Notes under the pieces: generated by a model | The model's input: the letters and a program-made list of their open reading frames with translations, nothing else | The model's database searches: none | Told to the model about the DNA's origin: nothing | Source of the DNA: Zygaena filipendulae | Taxonomy: Eukaryota; Arthropoda; Insecta; Lepidoptera; Zygaenidae | NCBI GenBank assembly: GCA_907165275.2 | Contig: OU015666.1 | Coordinates: 1,890,001 to 1,954,000 of the forward strand | DNA: 64,000 nt | Reading direction: 5' to 3' | Made by a program: the position numbers and the translations under genes | Part shown: positions 30,793-45,300 of the stretch, piece after piece | Layout of the letters: each line of letters opens with the position of its first letter | How positions within the stretch are numbered: the stretch's first letter is position 1

Positions 30793-33700
30793 CTGAAGAA
30801 GAAATTAACTTTTCTTAAAAATATTCATTTACTTTGATGATTTTGTATACAACGTGTTAATGAATTAACTGAAAACTAGAAAGTAGTTTGCTCAGAATCG
30901 ACTAGCGAAACGATCGCACTATGTTTTAATATAGGTTATATTTTTTCATTTTTACTAGCCCATGTATAAATTATTTATAATACAATATTTGACGCGTACG
31001 CCGCGCGCAGCAAAAAATTCGAACCGGTAGGCGCGGGCGTAGCGCTTGGAATTTGGTAGATAGGTCACCTCCAAACTATTGTTGAATATCTTTTCAAGTA
31101 CATATTAATATTTTCGACATAAAATATATGGGGTGTATCAGGTTTTCAGTTAATTCATTAACACGTTGTATAAATAATATTAAAATTCACATCAACTTTG
31201 CTATGATACTGGTCGACTTTGAAAATGAGCAGCAAAGCACCCCGACATGTTAAATTAGGTTTGTACTGCTGACCATAGACCAAAGACAATTGATTCACGC
31301 AGAAATAGCTCTGCCAGGAGAGCTACGCCGACTTTCTCATAAGATAAAAGTCGGTCCAGTCCATCTAACATGTAGTACTCTGCATCTTAATTATGGAGTA
31401 AATCAGTATCACAATAAAGTTAATGTGCTAAATTATTTACTTTCATCGCATTCATTACAATGACTGTAACATATATGTAGGTACACAAGCCTTCAAGAAC
31501 TCTTCAATTTATGTCATCGGCCACTCCACGTTGGTGGGCCGCGGTGGCTGGTCAATGACTTTCGATTGCGGGTCAATGACCCATGGGACGCTGGTCAGCG
31601 AGCTACGGCCGCGAGTGCGCACCTGCGTGAGCCACTTCTCGCCGCTGGCGTCCCTGGCGGCGGCGGCGTCGCGCTGCGCCTGCTCGACGCGGCGCTTGGC
31701 GGCGGTGGCGGCCTCGCAGTCGGCGGCGCGCAGCGCGCACGTCACGTGGCGCCACACGCGCCGCGACTCGTGCGCCGCCTGCCGGCTCACCGGCATCACG
31801 CGCTTGCGGCGCGCCTTCATCGACGACACCTCGAACACCACTTCGGTGCGCTGCGTTGCACAAAACGTATAATACGACTTCAATAGTTTATTACACTGAA
31901 TGTTTTGTTTTTAGTGACTTGTAAATTCATAAAAAATATTATACGTATTTTTTCTATTTTCACGTAAACAAAAAACAAGCAGGCGCAGTTTTTACCTGCG
32001 TATGACGTGACAAGCCCCCACTCCTAAACTTAAATGCCCTTTATCCAAGTAGGTATATTTTCATTGATTTGAAAAAGCAAAAAATACGTGTCCATTTCTT
32101 TATCATCTAACCGACGGACTAAATAGAATTTAGTCAAATAGCCTATTACAGTCTGTATATAATTACTATTATAAATGCGAATGTGAGTTTATTTGTTAAG
32201 AATAACATTTATTGTAACGGCTAAACTGATCTTCATGAAACGATCGCCTCAATCGGTTCGGATAATCAAGGTCCTACGTACTTCAATAATAATAACCGAC
32301 AGGAACGTCAGAAAACCGCCGACCAAGTAAAACTACTGAACTGATTTTAGTGATACAATGCTAAGAACCATCTCGATTAAACTAGTTTTCAAACAAAGAA
32401 AACCGCATCGAAATCGGTTCATCCGTTCAGGAGCTACGATGCCATAGATAGATACACACACACACACACACACACGTCAAATTTCCCGTCGAGTTGCGTC
32501 GAGGGTTAAAAAAAAAGAAGAAATGGGCATGTTGACTAATTTTTTTTAGTCCGTCTTGTAGATTAATAAAAAATATTGGACATGTATTTTTAATTTTTTT
32601 ACGTAATCAAAAAATAACGGCGATACATTGAGTTGAAATTTCGCGTGACGTCACTATTCGGACAGTTTGTATGGCGGTTTTAGCGGTTAGTGACGTCACG
32701 ACCCACTCATCCTCAACTTTAATGCGCTTTATCTCCGTATATTTTAATTTATTTGAAAAAGCAAAAAATACGTGTCTATTGTTTTTTTTATTTTCTAGCC
32801 GACGGACTAGTTAGAATTTTGATTTTCAAAAGTAGTCAACACCCCCATTATAGCGCTCACCCCGCTGTCGGTCCAGCGGCCCTCGACGCGCGAGTTCCAC
32901 TCGCCGTGCGCGGTGAAGTACGGCTTCTTGTCGGCGCCGGCGAACACCTCGCACGTGACGCGGTGCTTCTTGCCGCCGTAGAACGGCTTGGTGAGGAACT
33001 CGACGGCGGCGCGGTGGCCGCTCTGCGCGCACTCGATCGCCACCGAGCCGCCCAGCTCGATCCACGGCACGGTCAGGATCGACCTGCAAACGTTCAAAAT
33101 TAAAATATATAGGGTGTGAGAATATTACCTGCGAATATTTAGAGGGATAAAAGTATACGTTATAACAAACAGGATAAATGAAAAAATAATATTATAAGTT
33201 TGGTAGTATTTCAGAAAACGAGGAAAACAAATTCATTGAAAAAACATCACCCTTACGAATAGTTAACAACTAAATTCACAACGTAAACAATACACGTGTT
33301 TCACTAATGCGTATACAAGTCGCGCGCCACGCACACAACGAGTGTCGCATCAGCCGTGTTAGTACGATAAAATACTACTCAGGTCATTGATCTTAAGATA
33401 CCGGCGCGCGACGATGTGTGTTTAAAGCTACTGAACTGCGAGCGCCTTCACAGGTTGTTTCTTGATTTACTTTGTTTATTTGTTTGTAGTCTTGAGTGAC
33501 AAAGGGTACTTTTTATCCAGAAATTCCCGCGGGAACTCCGAAATTACCGCGGGGGACAGCTAGTGTTAGTGTAAAGATAGTGAGGAGTAGTAGGCGCCCC
33601 CACCTGCCGTATCCGTTGGGGAACGTGAGCGTGTACTCCTCGCCGTGGTCGAGCAGCGTGACGACGCCGCGGCCGATGTTGTGCACGCCGATGGACAGGC

Positions 33701-36317
33701 CGAGGAACTTGCTCTTGGTCCACACCCACGCCTCGAACTGGATGCGCTTGTTGGCGTGCTCCGCGTAGAAGGCGGATATGGGCGGGTGGTGCGACACCTG
33801 CTCCGCGACGAACGCCAGCTGGTCGGGCGAGCACCACGGCACCGGCCCGTCGCCCACCTCCTGCTGCGGCACACCACACCCTCAGACCAAACGAAAACTA
33901 AACACGGAACGCGTAGAACAAACAAGTGAAGCCCGGGAAAAGACACCACGCCGTGCACGTACACAGACACACGCACGCACTTCCAAGAAAAAGACACCAT
34001 ACCTGGGAATCGTTGTGGCACTTTCCTAAGCACCACATGCATACGCAACCGGCTTCACTTCGTTGTTCGAGACGTTCCCGTCTTTAGTTTTTATTTGGTC
34101 TGAGACCACACCACACATATTAAGCGCACCGTTAATCTATACTACATATAAAATCCTTTGTCCTGAATGATTGATGGATCAACGCACAGCCTGAACCGCT
34201 GATCGTAGAGACCTGAAACTTGGCGGGTGTGTTCTTTGTATGACGTAGGTATCCGATAAGAAAGGATTTTTAAAAATTCAACCCCTAAGGGGATGAAAAG
34301 GGGTTGAAGAGTTTGTATGGAACAATTCCGCGGCAACTCCGAAATTACCGCGGGTAAAACCGCGCGGGACAGCTAGTACAATATAATATTATAAGCTGTG
34401 TCATTCCGTGCGGAACGCGTGGTAAAACACGAAAGAATACTTTGGTATTAATGGTAGCTGTGCCCCGCGGTTTCGTCGCCGCGTGAGTTTCGGAATTCCC
34501 CCAGGAACTATTTTATTCTAAATAAATAAAATTTATTATTATTATTTTTACTATCTGCCAGTGAAAGTCCCGTAAAATACGTGTCCAATATTTTTTATTA
34601 ATCTACAAGACGGGGCTAAAAATTCAAAGCGGTCATCATGCCCACTATTATTATTATTTATTATCCCACTGGGTACCATAAAACACCACCATAAAATTTA
34701 CATTTAACATTTTTTTATCGACACGAAAACAAATGACGGAGCCATCGCCATCTTGGATGTAGCTTCCTATAAGTGAAAGAATTTTCAAAATCGGTTCAGT
34801 AGATCCAGAGATTACCCCCAAACTCAGAATCTCCGGAGTTCCCGCGGGAATTCCGGAGTAAAAAGTACATATGACACTCAGAATCACTGTAGCTTTCTAT
34901 TAGTGAAAGAATTTTCAAAATCGGTTCAGTAGATCCTGAGATTACCCCCTACAACCTCACAATCTCCAGAGTTCCTGCGGGAATTCCGGGATAAAAAGCA
35001 CCTTGCGTCACTCAGGATCACTGTAGCTTTTTATAAATGAAATAATGCTATCCAGCTCTGGAACTCTCTGCCCACTGACATTCGTCAATCTACGAGCAAG
35101 AATGTTTTCAGAACTAGGGTATATCAGCATCTCCTTAGTAGGCAGTAGATACTCGGAATGTGCAGCATGCTGTGCGTAGGTACTAGGTATGCTCTGTGCA
35201 TTTGTGTCTCAGTTTAAGTTTTATGTATAATTTATACACAATGGGCATGTGAACTAATTTTTATTTTTTAGTCCATTTTGTAGATTATTAAAAAATATTG
35301 AACGTATTTTTTCTTTTTTTACGTAATTAAAAATTAACGGCGATATATTGAGTTGAAATTTCGCGTGACGTCACTATTCTGACAGTTTGTATGGCGGTTT
35401 TAGCGGTTAGTGACGTCACGAATCCCTCACCCTAAACTTTAATGCGCTCTATCTCTGTATATTTTAATTTATTTAAAAAAGCAAAAAATACGTGTCTATT
35501 GTTTTTTTGTTTTCTAACTGACGGACTAATTAGAATTTTGATTTTCAAAAGTAGTCCACATCCCCATTATATGCATGTATTTTCTATTGTACTAGGAAAT
35601 TATATTTAGCTCCTCTCACGCACCACCAAGCACACTGTCTGAACACCGTGAAGGTTGGCTGGTAGAGAATGCCACTGTGGCATTAAGGCCGACTTTTGTA
35701 CCATTTTGTGCAATAAGCTTAAATAAATAAATAAAAAATGTTTAAAATCGAATATATTTGTTTTCTCTGTGCATATAGGTAGCCGACTAACCTTGTCGGC
35801 GGCGGCGGAGGGCGCGGGCGCGGGCGCGGGCGCGTCCTCCATCTCCCAGTGGCAGCGGAACACCTCGCCCAGCACGGGGTTGTACGGCTTCTTGGCGACC
35901 TGCGACTTGCGGCCCGCGTGGAACGAGCTCAGGTACCAGCGGACCACCTGCAGCATGCGGTCGCGCGCCGTCGGCATGTCCACTATCCTGGGTGAGTTTG
36001 TTTGTTAGTTTGTTACGCTCTCATGCCTCAACGGCTCGACCGGCCATCGGGAAATTTTGCATACGCGTTGTCAGGGATACGGAGAAGGACATAGGGAGCT
36101 TTTTGTCCCGGCATTCTAGTGGGAACTCCGAAATTAACGCGGGTGAAACCGCGGGGAACATCTAGTAATACATAGATCTACTAGATCCCATATTATATCA
36201 AGGTGACCGAGCAAATATCGTCTCCATAGAGCGAGGAGTCATTAAGCCAGTGTTTTACCACTTTGAGATACGAGGGCGCGGACGATATGGTATTATATTA
36301 CACAATACATAATATTA

Positions 36318-36350
<33 letters not shown>

Positions 36351-39300
36351 AGCTGTTCCTCGCGGTTTCACCCGCGTTAATTTCGGAGTTCTCGCGTGAA
36401 TTCCGGGATAATCTCTGATCTCTGAAAATATTGTGTATGCACAATTTCATGATAATCGGTTTAGTAGCGACGATGTGAAAGCGTAACAAACAAACACACT
36501 TTAGAATTTAAAATAGTAAGTATTTATTTAGCTAAAGAAATAATCCCTAAACACTCACTTGACGAACTGCTCAGGGTGCGCGAACGAATCCGCGTACATC
36601 TCAAGCAGCGATCGCCTCTCCAATATGAACGTCGGCAGCACAACCTGAAATGTGTGTTTGTATGACTTAATATTCATTTGGCATTTCGGTCCGTGTCATC
36701 CAACTTTGGTCATGTAACACTAATTAATTTTCAGCAACACTAATTAAAATGTATTATGCAATATAGGTCACCTCATTGTACAGATCCATATTATGTTTTT
36801 GTGTTTTGTAAATATATTTTTTGCTGTGTGTGTGACTGTGTGCAATAAAGTATATTTGAATTTGAATTAGGAGTAAAAAGTATCTAATTAAAAAAAAAAA
36901 CGACATTAAACTTTTGTGTCTTGAAGTTGGTTTTATTTTTTAAATTGTTTTTTTATTTTCTCGATTTTTTTTAAATATTGGTATATTTAACACTCTACTG
37001 CATAACCGATTTTGATAAAATTAACCTACCTATACGTCCTACACTGTTCTCAAGTTGAAAGAAACTAAATAATCCAAACCAACAAAAAAAATAATATATA
37101 ATTTCATTACGACTTCTAGTTTCCAAAAAAAATGGCGGACAAACATGCATGAAATTTAGCACACTTGTTTAGAAACCCTAGACTCCAAATCCAATTGATA
37201 GTAAAATGATTTTTTGAGGTCTGCTTAAAATATGCTTTTATCCGAATAAGTAATAAGATACTTTTCCTTTATGCGAGTTGTTAAAGATTGGATTAATCAG
37301 TCAAAAGTAAAAACCATTGTGTCGGTGGTCGGTGGCACAGTACCTTGGTGAGATCCATCCCGATCTTGACCTGGGACAGCAGGTGCGTGACCACGGAGCC
37401 GTGGTTCTCCATGGAGCCCAGGTCGCTGTCCGACTCGTCCTCGTACAGCGCTGCGCATCATAATGGACAACAAGCACTTTATATTGGGGGTTCTCTTTTT
37501 TTAAGACCTTACATTATGTTTAGAAACGATATATCGGAGTTCCCGCGAGAATTCCAGGTTGCAATATAGTTTTTGAGTTAAATCATAACAAACAAAATCA
37601 AATTCCTCTTTTTAATACTAGTATAGATGTGCAAATCGTTTTGTGTTTCCAATTTTGTGGTTGCTTTGCAAAGAAAAATTCCTTTTTATAATAATACTAG
37701 CTGTGCCCCGCGGTTTCACCCGCGGTAATTTTGGAGTTCCCGCGGGAATTCCGGGATTAAAATACCCTATGTCCTTCTCTGTACCCCTGACAACGTGCAT
37801 GCCAAATTTTATCCAAATCCGTTCAGCCGTTTTTGCGTGATTGAGTAACAAACATCCAAACATCCACACTTTCACAGTTATAATATTAGTAGGATAATTT
37901 ATGAAGATATGAATCTTTAAAATACCTAACTATTAAGTATCAACACAGATAATATAATACTATACTAGTAGTATCCAACTTACAAACAAATGCATCAAAA
38001 GTTCTAATCTCAGTACGTAACTAGTTGCATTAAAAGAAAATTTATCCTTTTTACGAAACCGGTTACGTAGAAATGGTTACGTGTCAGGTGGTCGAAGGGT
38101 TTCTGGCAGTGTGTAAAATAATCTTTAAGTTCCATAGATTAATTTATTACCTACTGCAGAGTCGTAGCAAAACATGGTTAGTCTGTTAACAGTCGTTAAT
38201 CTTATTACAATAGAAATAAAGTTTAACGACTGGTACAGGTGCTTACATATTTTTGATGCTGTCTGTATACGTAGACATACATGACAACTCAACGACGAAC
38301 ACACACTCACAACATGATATATGTATCATATTCGCCTTACGCCTATATTTTCAGGAAAATAAGCTTGGATTAGGTAACTAAGTTGTAATGTGATGTGAAT
38401 ACCTAATAATGTAAGCGCAAAACACGAAAATCCTTTCTGCGCCATAATCTGTGTTGTGTATAACGGGGCCCTTATTCACTATGACCATAACACGGCGCGT
38501 TATGTTAACTCGCCACAATAATTGTATTTCTTGCGTTCTCAAACAAGTTTCATTTAAAAAAAAAAGTATTTACAACGTTTCGTATACCATAGAGAAGATA
38601 CCATAGAGAGATTTATTTCTAATATTTTCGCACCTGAAACGTTTGGGATTGTATTTTTGGGAAGCGCGTTATGGGCACGGAATGTTGTTGATCATACTGA
38701 ATAAGGCCACGACGAAAGTTTTGCCACCAGTCGTTGCTACCCTTGTTACTTTAATGATGGGGTTTATGAGTTTTACCACCTTCACAGTGTTGAAGTGGTG
38801 GGTGGTGTTTGGCATTTTTTTTTTGGGGAATATAAGAATGTTCGCTCATAATTCTGCCCTCCTTATTGCAAACGCAGTACTTGCAGAATGACGGTTTGGA
38901 GATAAACGCGATTTAAACATATTTCTTGACTAGCTATACCCCGCGGTTTCACCCGCGTGAGTTTCGGAATTCCCGGAGGAACCATCGGCATAACTTTTTT
39001 ATTTATGAACCGATTGACATGAAACAAACACTTAATGTTGAGTGAAGCTTACCACAATATACTCGTATTAATGAAAATTACATTTCAATCGGATAAGTCA
39101 TTTTTTTTTTACTTAATGGTCAGACATTTGTCTATAATCTCACCTGATTGTAAGCTTAGATAGGAACTAAGGTGTTACACGTCTGCCAATTAAGTACTTG
39201 TTCACTCTGCTCTTGAAGAGGTCCAAATTGTAGTTCGGGGGAAACACAGACTCCGGCAGGTCATTCCATTCCATTCCATTCCAGTCATTTCTGAGATAAG

Positions 39301-42300
39301 CGTGCACAAACTCACAGACAAACATACAAAAATTCTACCAATCATCGTCACATAGAGCAAAGCACGACAGTGATATTTACCATCATAGTCGATCTCGCCA
39401 TCCCGGGTTCGCGGCAGGTCCGGGGGCTGCGCCGCCTCCGACTCGGGCGCGCGCGCGCCCTCTGGCGGGACAGTTCGGCTTGCACTGTAACAATATGTAA
39501 CTTGATTGTTTGTGGTAGGTAGGCAAGGTTGGATTAACTTCTGAAGGTGGGGTTTCTGGACGTGGGGGGCATATGGTCGGGTCTCGGCATCCGGCTTCAC
39601 TGCTTTTTGGCGCTGAAGTGCTAGGATGCTCGGTGGTGGAGAGTGGGTTGTTGGTGATTTGTTACCATGAAATTGTTGGACTGGTGCTTTTGTTTTGTTA
39701 GTGTGTTACCAATTTTTAAATTTCGGTCCCAGCTGAAAATCAGCGCTACGGCTCCGTGCCTAGCAATATGCTGAACTGGGCACCATTTTGGCTTTAGTAA
39801 TTGGTATTTTGTAACTGTTTTTTTTTTTTGTTTTTATTTAATTTCTCTTATAATGTACTTTCTGTTTTTATTTAAACCCAAATAAAATTTATTATTATTA
39901 TTATGAATGGATATTAAATAAAAAAAAAATCCAAAATTAGCTGATCCCGGTTTTACGGGAGCGCTATCTAGATATTACAAGCCAAAATAGTATAGAAAAT
40001 AGTTGAAAACTTTCAACCGTGACTGAACTTTACCACTTATTGCAATAAGATTGAACAAACGTGCTAAGCTACTTTCGTTGCCAACTGTACTAGTCAAATC
40101 AAACATACATGAAATATTTATTGCCTAAACAAAAATAATTGTCTTCTGAAAGAAATGGAGGCGCCCTTGATTTCACAAATCAAATATAACGTTGGCGTTT
40201 TAGGTCAATGCAAAAGAAACTATTTACATAATAACGGCCCCTTTTGATACCGTATCTTAATATTGCATAATTTTCTGGGCTGGAATAGGCATCTCCGCTT
40301 AACATAGGCGATTCCACGACATGCCGTCTAAAGAGGGGTTCACACGGGTCGATTTTCGCCGTGCGGCTAGTCGCTTCATAAATCGCCTCAAGTGGATTAC
40401 ACGGGTGACTTTTGCCGCGCTGCGAAAATCGACCGTCTAAACGGCAATTCGGGTAGGTCTTGTCTAGGCGGATTGGGGAGGCGATTTGCGTAGCAAGCGA
40501 CTAGTCGTACGGCGGAAATCGACCCGTGTAAACCCCTCTTTACCAAGCCGTCTAGACCTAGGTCGATTTTCGCCGCGCGGTAACAATCGTGCGACTTTGG
40601 TCACCCGTGTAAACCCCGCATGAACCCTGCATAATGTGGAATCGTCTAACGTCAAATGTGGCATCCAGATTCCAAATACCTAGACCTCCCAATATCGACA
40701 TCATTAAAAAATTGAGTTGCAAGATTCACCCTTTTACATACATACCTACATAGTAGGTTGCAAGTTAAATAAAAGCTTTTAAAGACGAAACGGAACGAAA
40801 CCACGGCGAGTGTCGTAAAAAAATCAAGTGAAATATACTATATTGTACACACACAGTTGAGAAATACAATATCTACAAAACACAGAAACATTTAAAAATC
40901 TTGTTTTCTTTTTTTAGATTAAAAACTGTAGTACGTCAAATTAATTTCTTTATACATATAAAAAAACCTTAGCAATATTTGCAAACTGCCATAACATTTT
41001 GTTTAGTTCATATTTCACTAATTTGGTTTTATTCATTTACATTGTGACAGCGATAAATATTACATTTCTTCCAAAATGTACGTTACATAATCAATAATTA
41101 ATTAATAGGTAGTAGGTTTCACATTTTCGAGTTAATAACTCTTATCTGAGGGGATAATATTAATAAATTAATATTCTATGTAAATATTGAAATGACGTAA
41201 AACAAATAAATATATTATTATAGTCATCAAATCAATATTCTGTGTGCTATCGACGAAATGAAATTAGACTTTTGTGTCGTAAACAACTCATAGCTATACT
41301 ACCAAAAAGCTATAAAATAACAAAATACCAAATTAATTAAAATGAAAAAGTATACTCGTATTCCGTAATATTATTGGCTAAATGGCTACTTCTGGGTACC
41401 ACTAATCGGTTACAAGTCGGTGTCAAGGACAACTGACAAGCCAATCAATAATAATATTCCGAGTATATTTGTCTTTTGGATTACATCGGTATTAATTTTG
41501 TTATTTTTAGCTTTTTATTATAGGTACCTAGTGCATTTTCGTGTTTTTGGAAGTCAGTTTAAATGTTTTTGTTCAAATGTTTATTTCTTGATTTTAAAAG
41601 TGAGTCGGTGTAATTTAAGTTACGACAACCTATTGTGAATTGCTTATCACCTTTTACAAATTATTGCGACGAACTAAACAAAAATAATAAAATTAATTAT
41701 TCAGTCAACTCATCCCGCGGGATAAGTTTGGAGCAGGATGAGTTCACTACAGAGCCATTACCACTACGTACAAGTCAAAACCATATGATTTCCTAATATT
41801 ATCAAGAGTCAAGAAACAACATTCGGAATGATAGACCTACCTATATCCCTAAAACACAAGAACTAATATTGCATAACGATCCAAGCGGTGGGAACCACCA
41901 GCTGACTTTTCCGCGCGACCTTGTCAGTTGGCAGTCACAACTTGGTCAGTGTCATGGACTCCCGGTGACCGATTATCGAGTCATTTGCGATCGCTTATGA
42001 CTCGATGTTCGATCATTATCGACACGTCGCTTGGTATCGATTCGCTCAACCGCATCGCTACTGAAGCAGTCGAGTCGTGGCCGTGATAATGTGAATATAA
42101 CGATCGATTTTTTCCTCAATTCAAAGAATGTATATTGTATATGGATAATATGTGAATTCGGAATGGACTAAGAATGTTGGCGATTACATTATAATACTAG
42201 CTGTCCCTCGCGGTTTCACCCGCGGTAATTTCGGAGTTCCCGTGGGAATTTCGGGATAAAAAGTACCCTATGTCACTCAGGACTACCGTAGCTTCCTAAC

Positions 42301-45300
42301 GAAGTGAAAGAATTTCAAAATCGGTTCAACAGATCCAAAGATAACCACCTACAACGTCCCAAACTCACAAACTTTACCTCTTTATAAAATTAGTATAAAA
42401 GTATAAATGAACATTACACACTTGTAAAAACCTATGTATGACAGTCAAAATTTAATTACTACACATTTCGAAGGACCGCCGCGGGAAATCCTTTCGCGGG
42501 CCGGAGTTAGCCTGCGGGCCTTACTTTTTCCACCACTGGGTTGAGCCGTTAAGGCGTAATAAAAGCATAACAAACAAACCGCACTTTTGCATTTATAATA
42601 AGTAAGGATTATCCATCATTTTCTAAACTACTGTTGTGCTTGTGCAGCCTCAATTATGAGTGAAGCGTATGAAATTAGGTAAACAAGTTTAAAAAACTTG
42701 AATTAAAATTTGATATTTATTTTAGCATCATCTAGTGTGACGCGTCCGGTTCATACAGAACCAGAAATCAGTCAAGAGCGCAGCAAAGTTTAAGTAGTTA
42801 ACGTTTTAAAAATACTTTTCGCAATTATGAGACTGGTTAAAAAATATCTAGTTTTCCTGTTAGAATCCACAGACGACAAATTGAACCTATTGCGAAGTGG
42901 GAACTGGGACCTATTGCGAATTAGGTTTTGTAAATTGGACATTCTAAGAATTGGACGTAAGTAATGCGCCTTATTTTAATTAGCACCAAACCTTTTGTTA
43001 TTGGGTTTTGAGTCTCACACACTAGTTACAGTAGGTACCTATAAGAATGTAGCTTAAATTTAATGCAACCTAAGAACTGTTAGTTCTGACTACTGATCCA
43101 TGCCCCCCCAGTGATGTCACATTACTAATGGAGTAGGGATCGTCGTATAGTTAATCTATATTAATATTAATAAAGAGGAAAGATTTGATTTTTTGTTTGT
43201 TTGTTACGATTTAACTCAAAAACTACTGGACAGATTTCAAAATTTCTTTCACCATTAGAAAGCTACATTATGCCTGAGTAACATAGGCTATATTGTAATC
43301 TGGAATTCTCGCGGGAACTCAGAAATTAACGCGGGTGAAACCGCGCGGGAACAGCTAGTATATTTAACTAAGACATGAAATAGCGTCTCGCAAACAGTTA
43401 AGGCTCTTTTGCGCCGGCACCTGATCCGTAGTGTATAAAGTAGCAGTTTCCACAAGGTTTCAGCCGGACGAATCACGGGTGAAACCACGGAGCATAGCTA
43501 AGTACCTACTGCATATAATACAACAAACCAAACATTACACAAAACCTTTTTGTTTTAATTTATACCTACTACTTATTTAGATTTCGTTTTCTGTTAGTCA
43601 AATGACTGTGATTTTTCAATATAATATCAGTTAACGCGATGCCATAGTGTGTAATTTTTTCCCCAATGATTTTTGTTCACGAGTGTACACACAATACACT
43701 TTTTTGAAGTTGGATGAGTTGAGTAAAGAAAAATAATTAAATTAATTATTTAGTCAACACATCCCCCGGGATAAGTTTCGAGAGTTGACTAAAGAGCCAC
43801 TTTATCCCCTTTTTTTCTTTTGTTGAATCAAAACGAATACGATTCCACTGTCGTATTTTCTATAACAGCAATGTTATTTAGCTCTATCAAAAAAAAAAAC
43901 CCAACCCCTTGCCTCGTAGGAATCCAAACAAGACTATCGGGAGACGTATTGCGTAGTAGCGTAGTGGGTGGTTCATAATTTTTATTGTATTTGTTATTTG
44001 TATTTCCCTTTTACAATTTCGAAATAATCTAATATCCGTTAATGTTTATCTGAAATAATCGGATATAATTTTACTACGGAAACCAGTAAACTGGAAATCA
44101 GTAACTTCATATTTCATACCACTTTGTATATCTTGAGTAACGCCTTTTGCACATTATAAGAATTTTTCTTGTGTCTTATAAGACATCCAGTCGGTTTGAT
44201 TTATGAGACCATACATATTACAAGAAATTTATTCTTATGTCGGATAAGACACGCACGTCGCAATCATTTTGTCTTACAAGATAATTTCTTATAGTGTGCA
44301 AAAGGCCTTTAATGCCGAGGTGTAGCCAAGCAACAGTCAAAGGGGCACATCAAATAACAAACCGTAAAATAATGTATTCATTTCACACACTACACTTTAT
44401 CGTTAATATCAAATCAACTGTGAACTGAACAACGGTCGATAAAGAACCTATAAATAAATTCAGATTTATTTCACAAACCGCTGAAGCACTCATGCTTATT
44501 TAATAGGCATCTACAGTGATATTATGTTTAATTATTATAATAGCCGTCTCCCGTAGTTTCACCTGCGGTAATTTCGGTGTTCCCGCGGGAATTCAGTTTC
44601 AATTCCTTATCTAAACCTTCCTCCTCTTGAATCACTCTCTTCTTCTTCAATCTTTGAGTTTATTGCGAACATACAGACAGACTGACGCGACCGAGGACTT
44701 TATCCCCCCTACTAATCCTGCCGCAAGGCATTAAGTTCGCCATTTGTACTTGTTGTGCAATAAAGAATGAATAAATAACTAAATAAAAATCCTACTAATA
44801 TTATAAATGTGAAAGTGTGGATGTTTGGATGTTTCTTACTCAATCACGCAAAAACGGCTGAACGGATTTTGGCGTGCACGTTATCAGGGGTGCAGAGAAG
44901 GACATCATATTAAGGTACTTTTTATCCAGAAATTCCCGCGGGAACTCCGAAATTATCGCGGATGAAACCGCGGGGCACAGCTAGTATTATTATAAATGCG
45001 AAAGTAATTCTGTCTGTCTGCGACGCTTTTACGCCTTAACGGCTTAACCGATCATCATGAAATTTTGCATACACGTTGTCAGGGGCACAGAGAAGGACAT
45101 ATGGTACTTCTGTCTTAGAATTCCCGCGGAAACTCATATAATGTGTAGTGAAGTCAAAATGCATAGGTACTTACATATTATGTTATGTATAAGACGAAAT
45201 ACAATATCTACTTACCTGAGAAGAAAAAGTAAATTCAGACGCGACACCAACAAATGTTTTTTATGTGTAATATTTTTTGTTGCGAAAGTGATATTAGGCG

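Noticed and set aside
31531..31886. Long plus-strand frames over the ORP9 exon
   Set aside because: Shadows of the ORP9 penultimate exon; no splice or family support. The same holds for plus-strand frames at 32753-33103 and 33496-34029.
38643..38891. 82-aa hydrophobic plus-strand frame
   Set aside because: Its first third lies in a MITE; the rest has no start context, family or splice sites.
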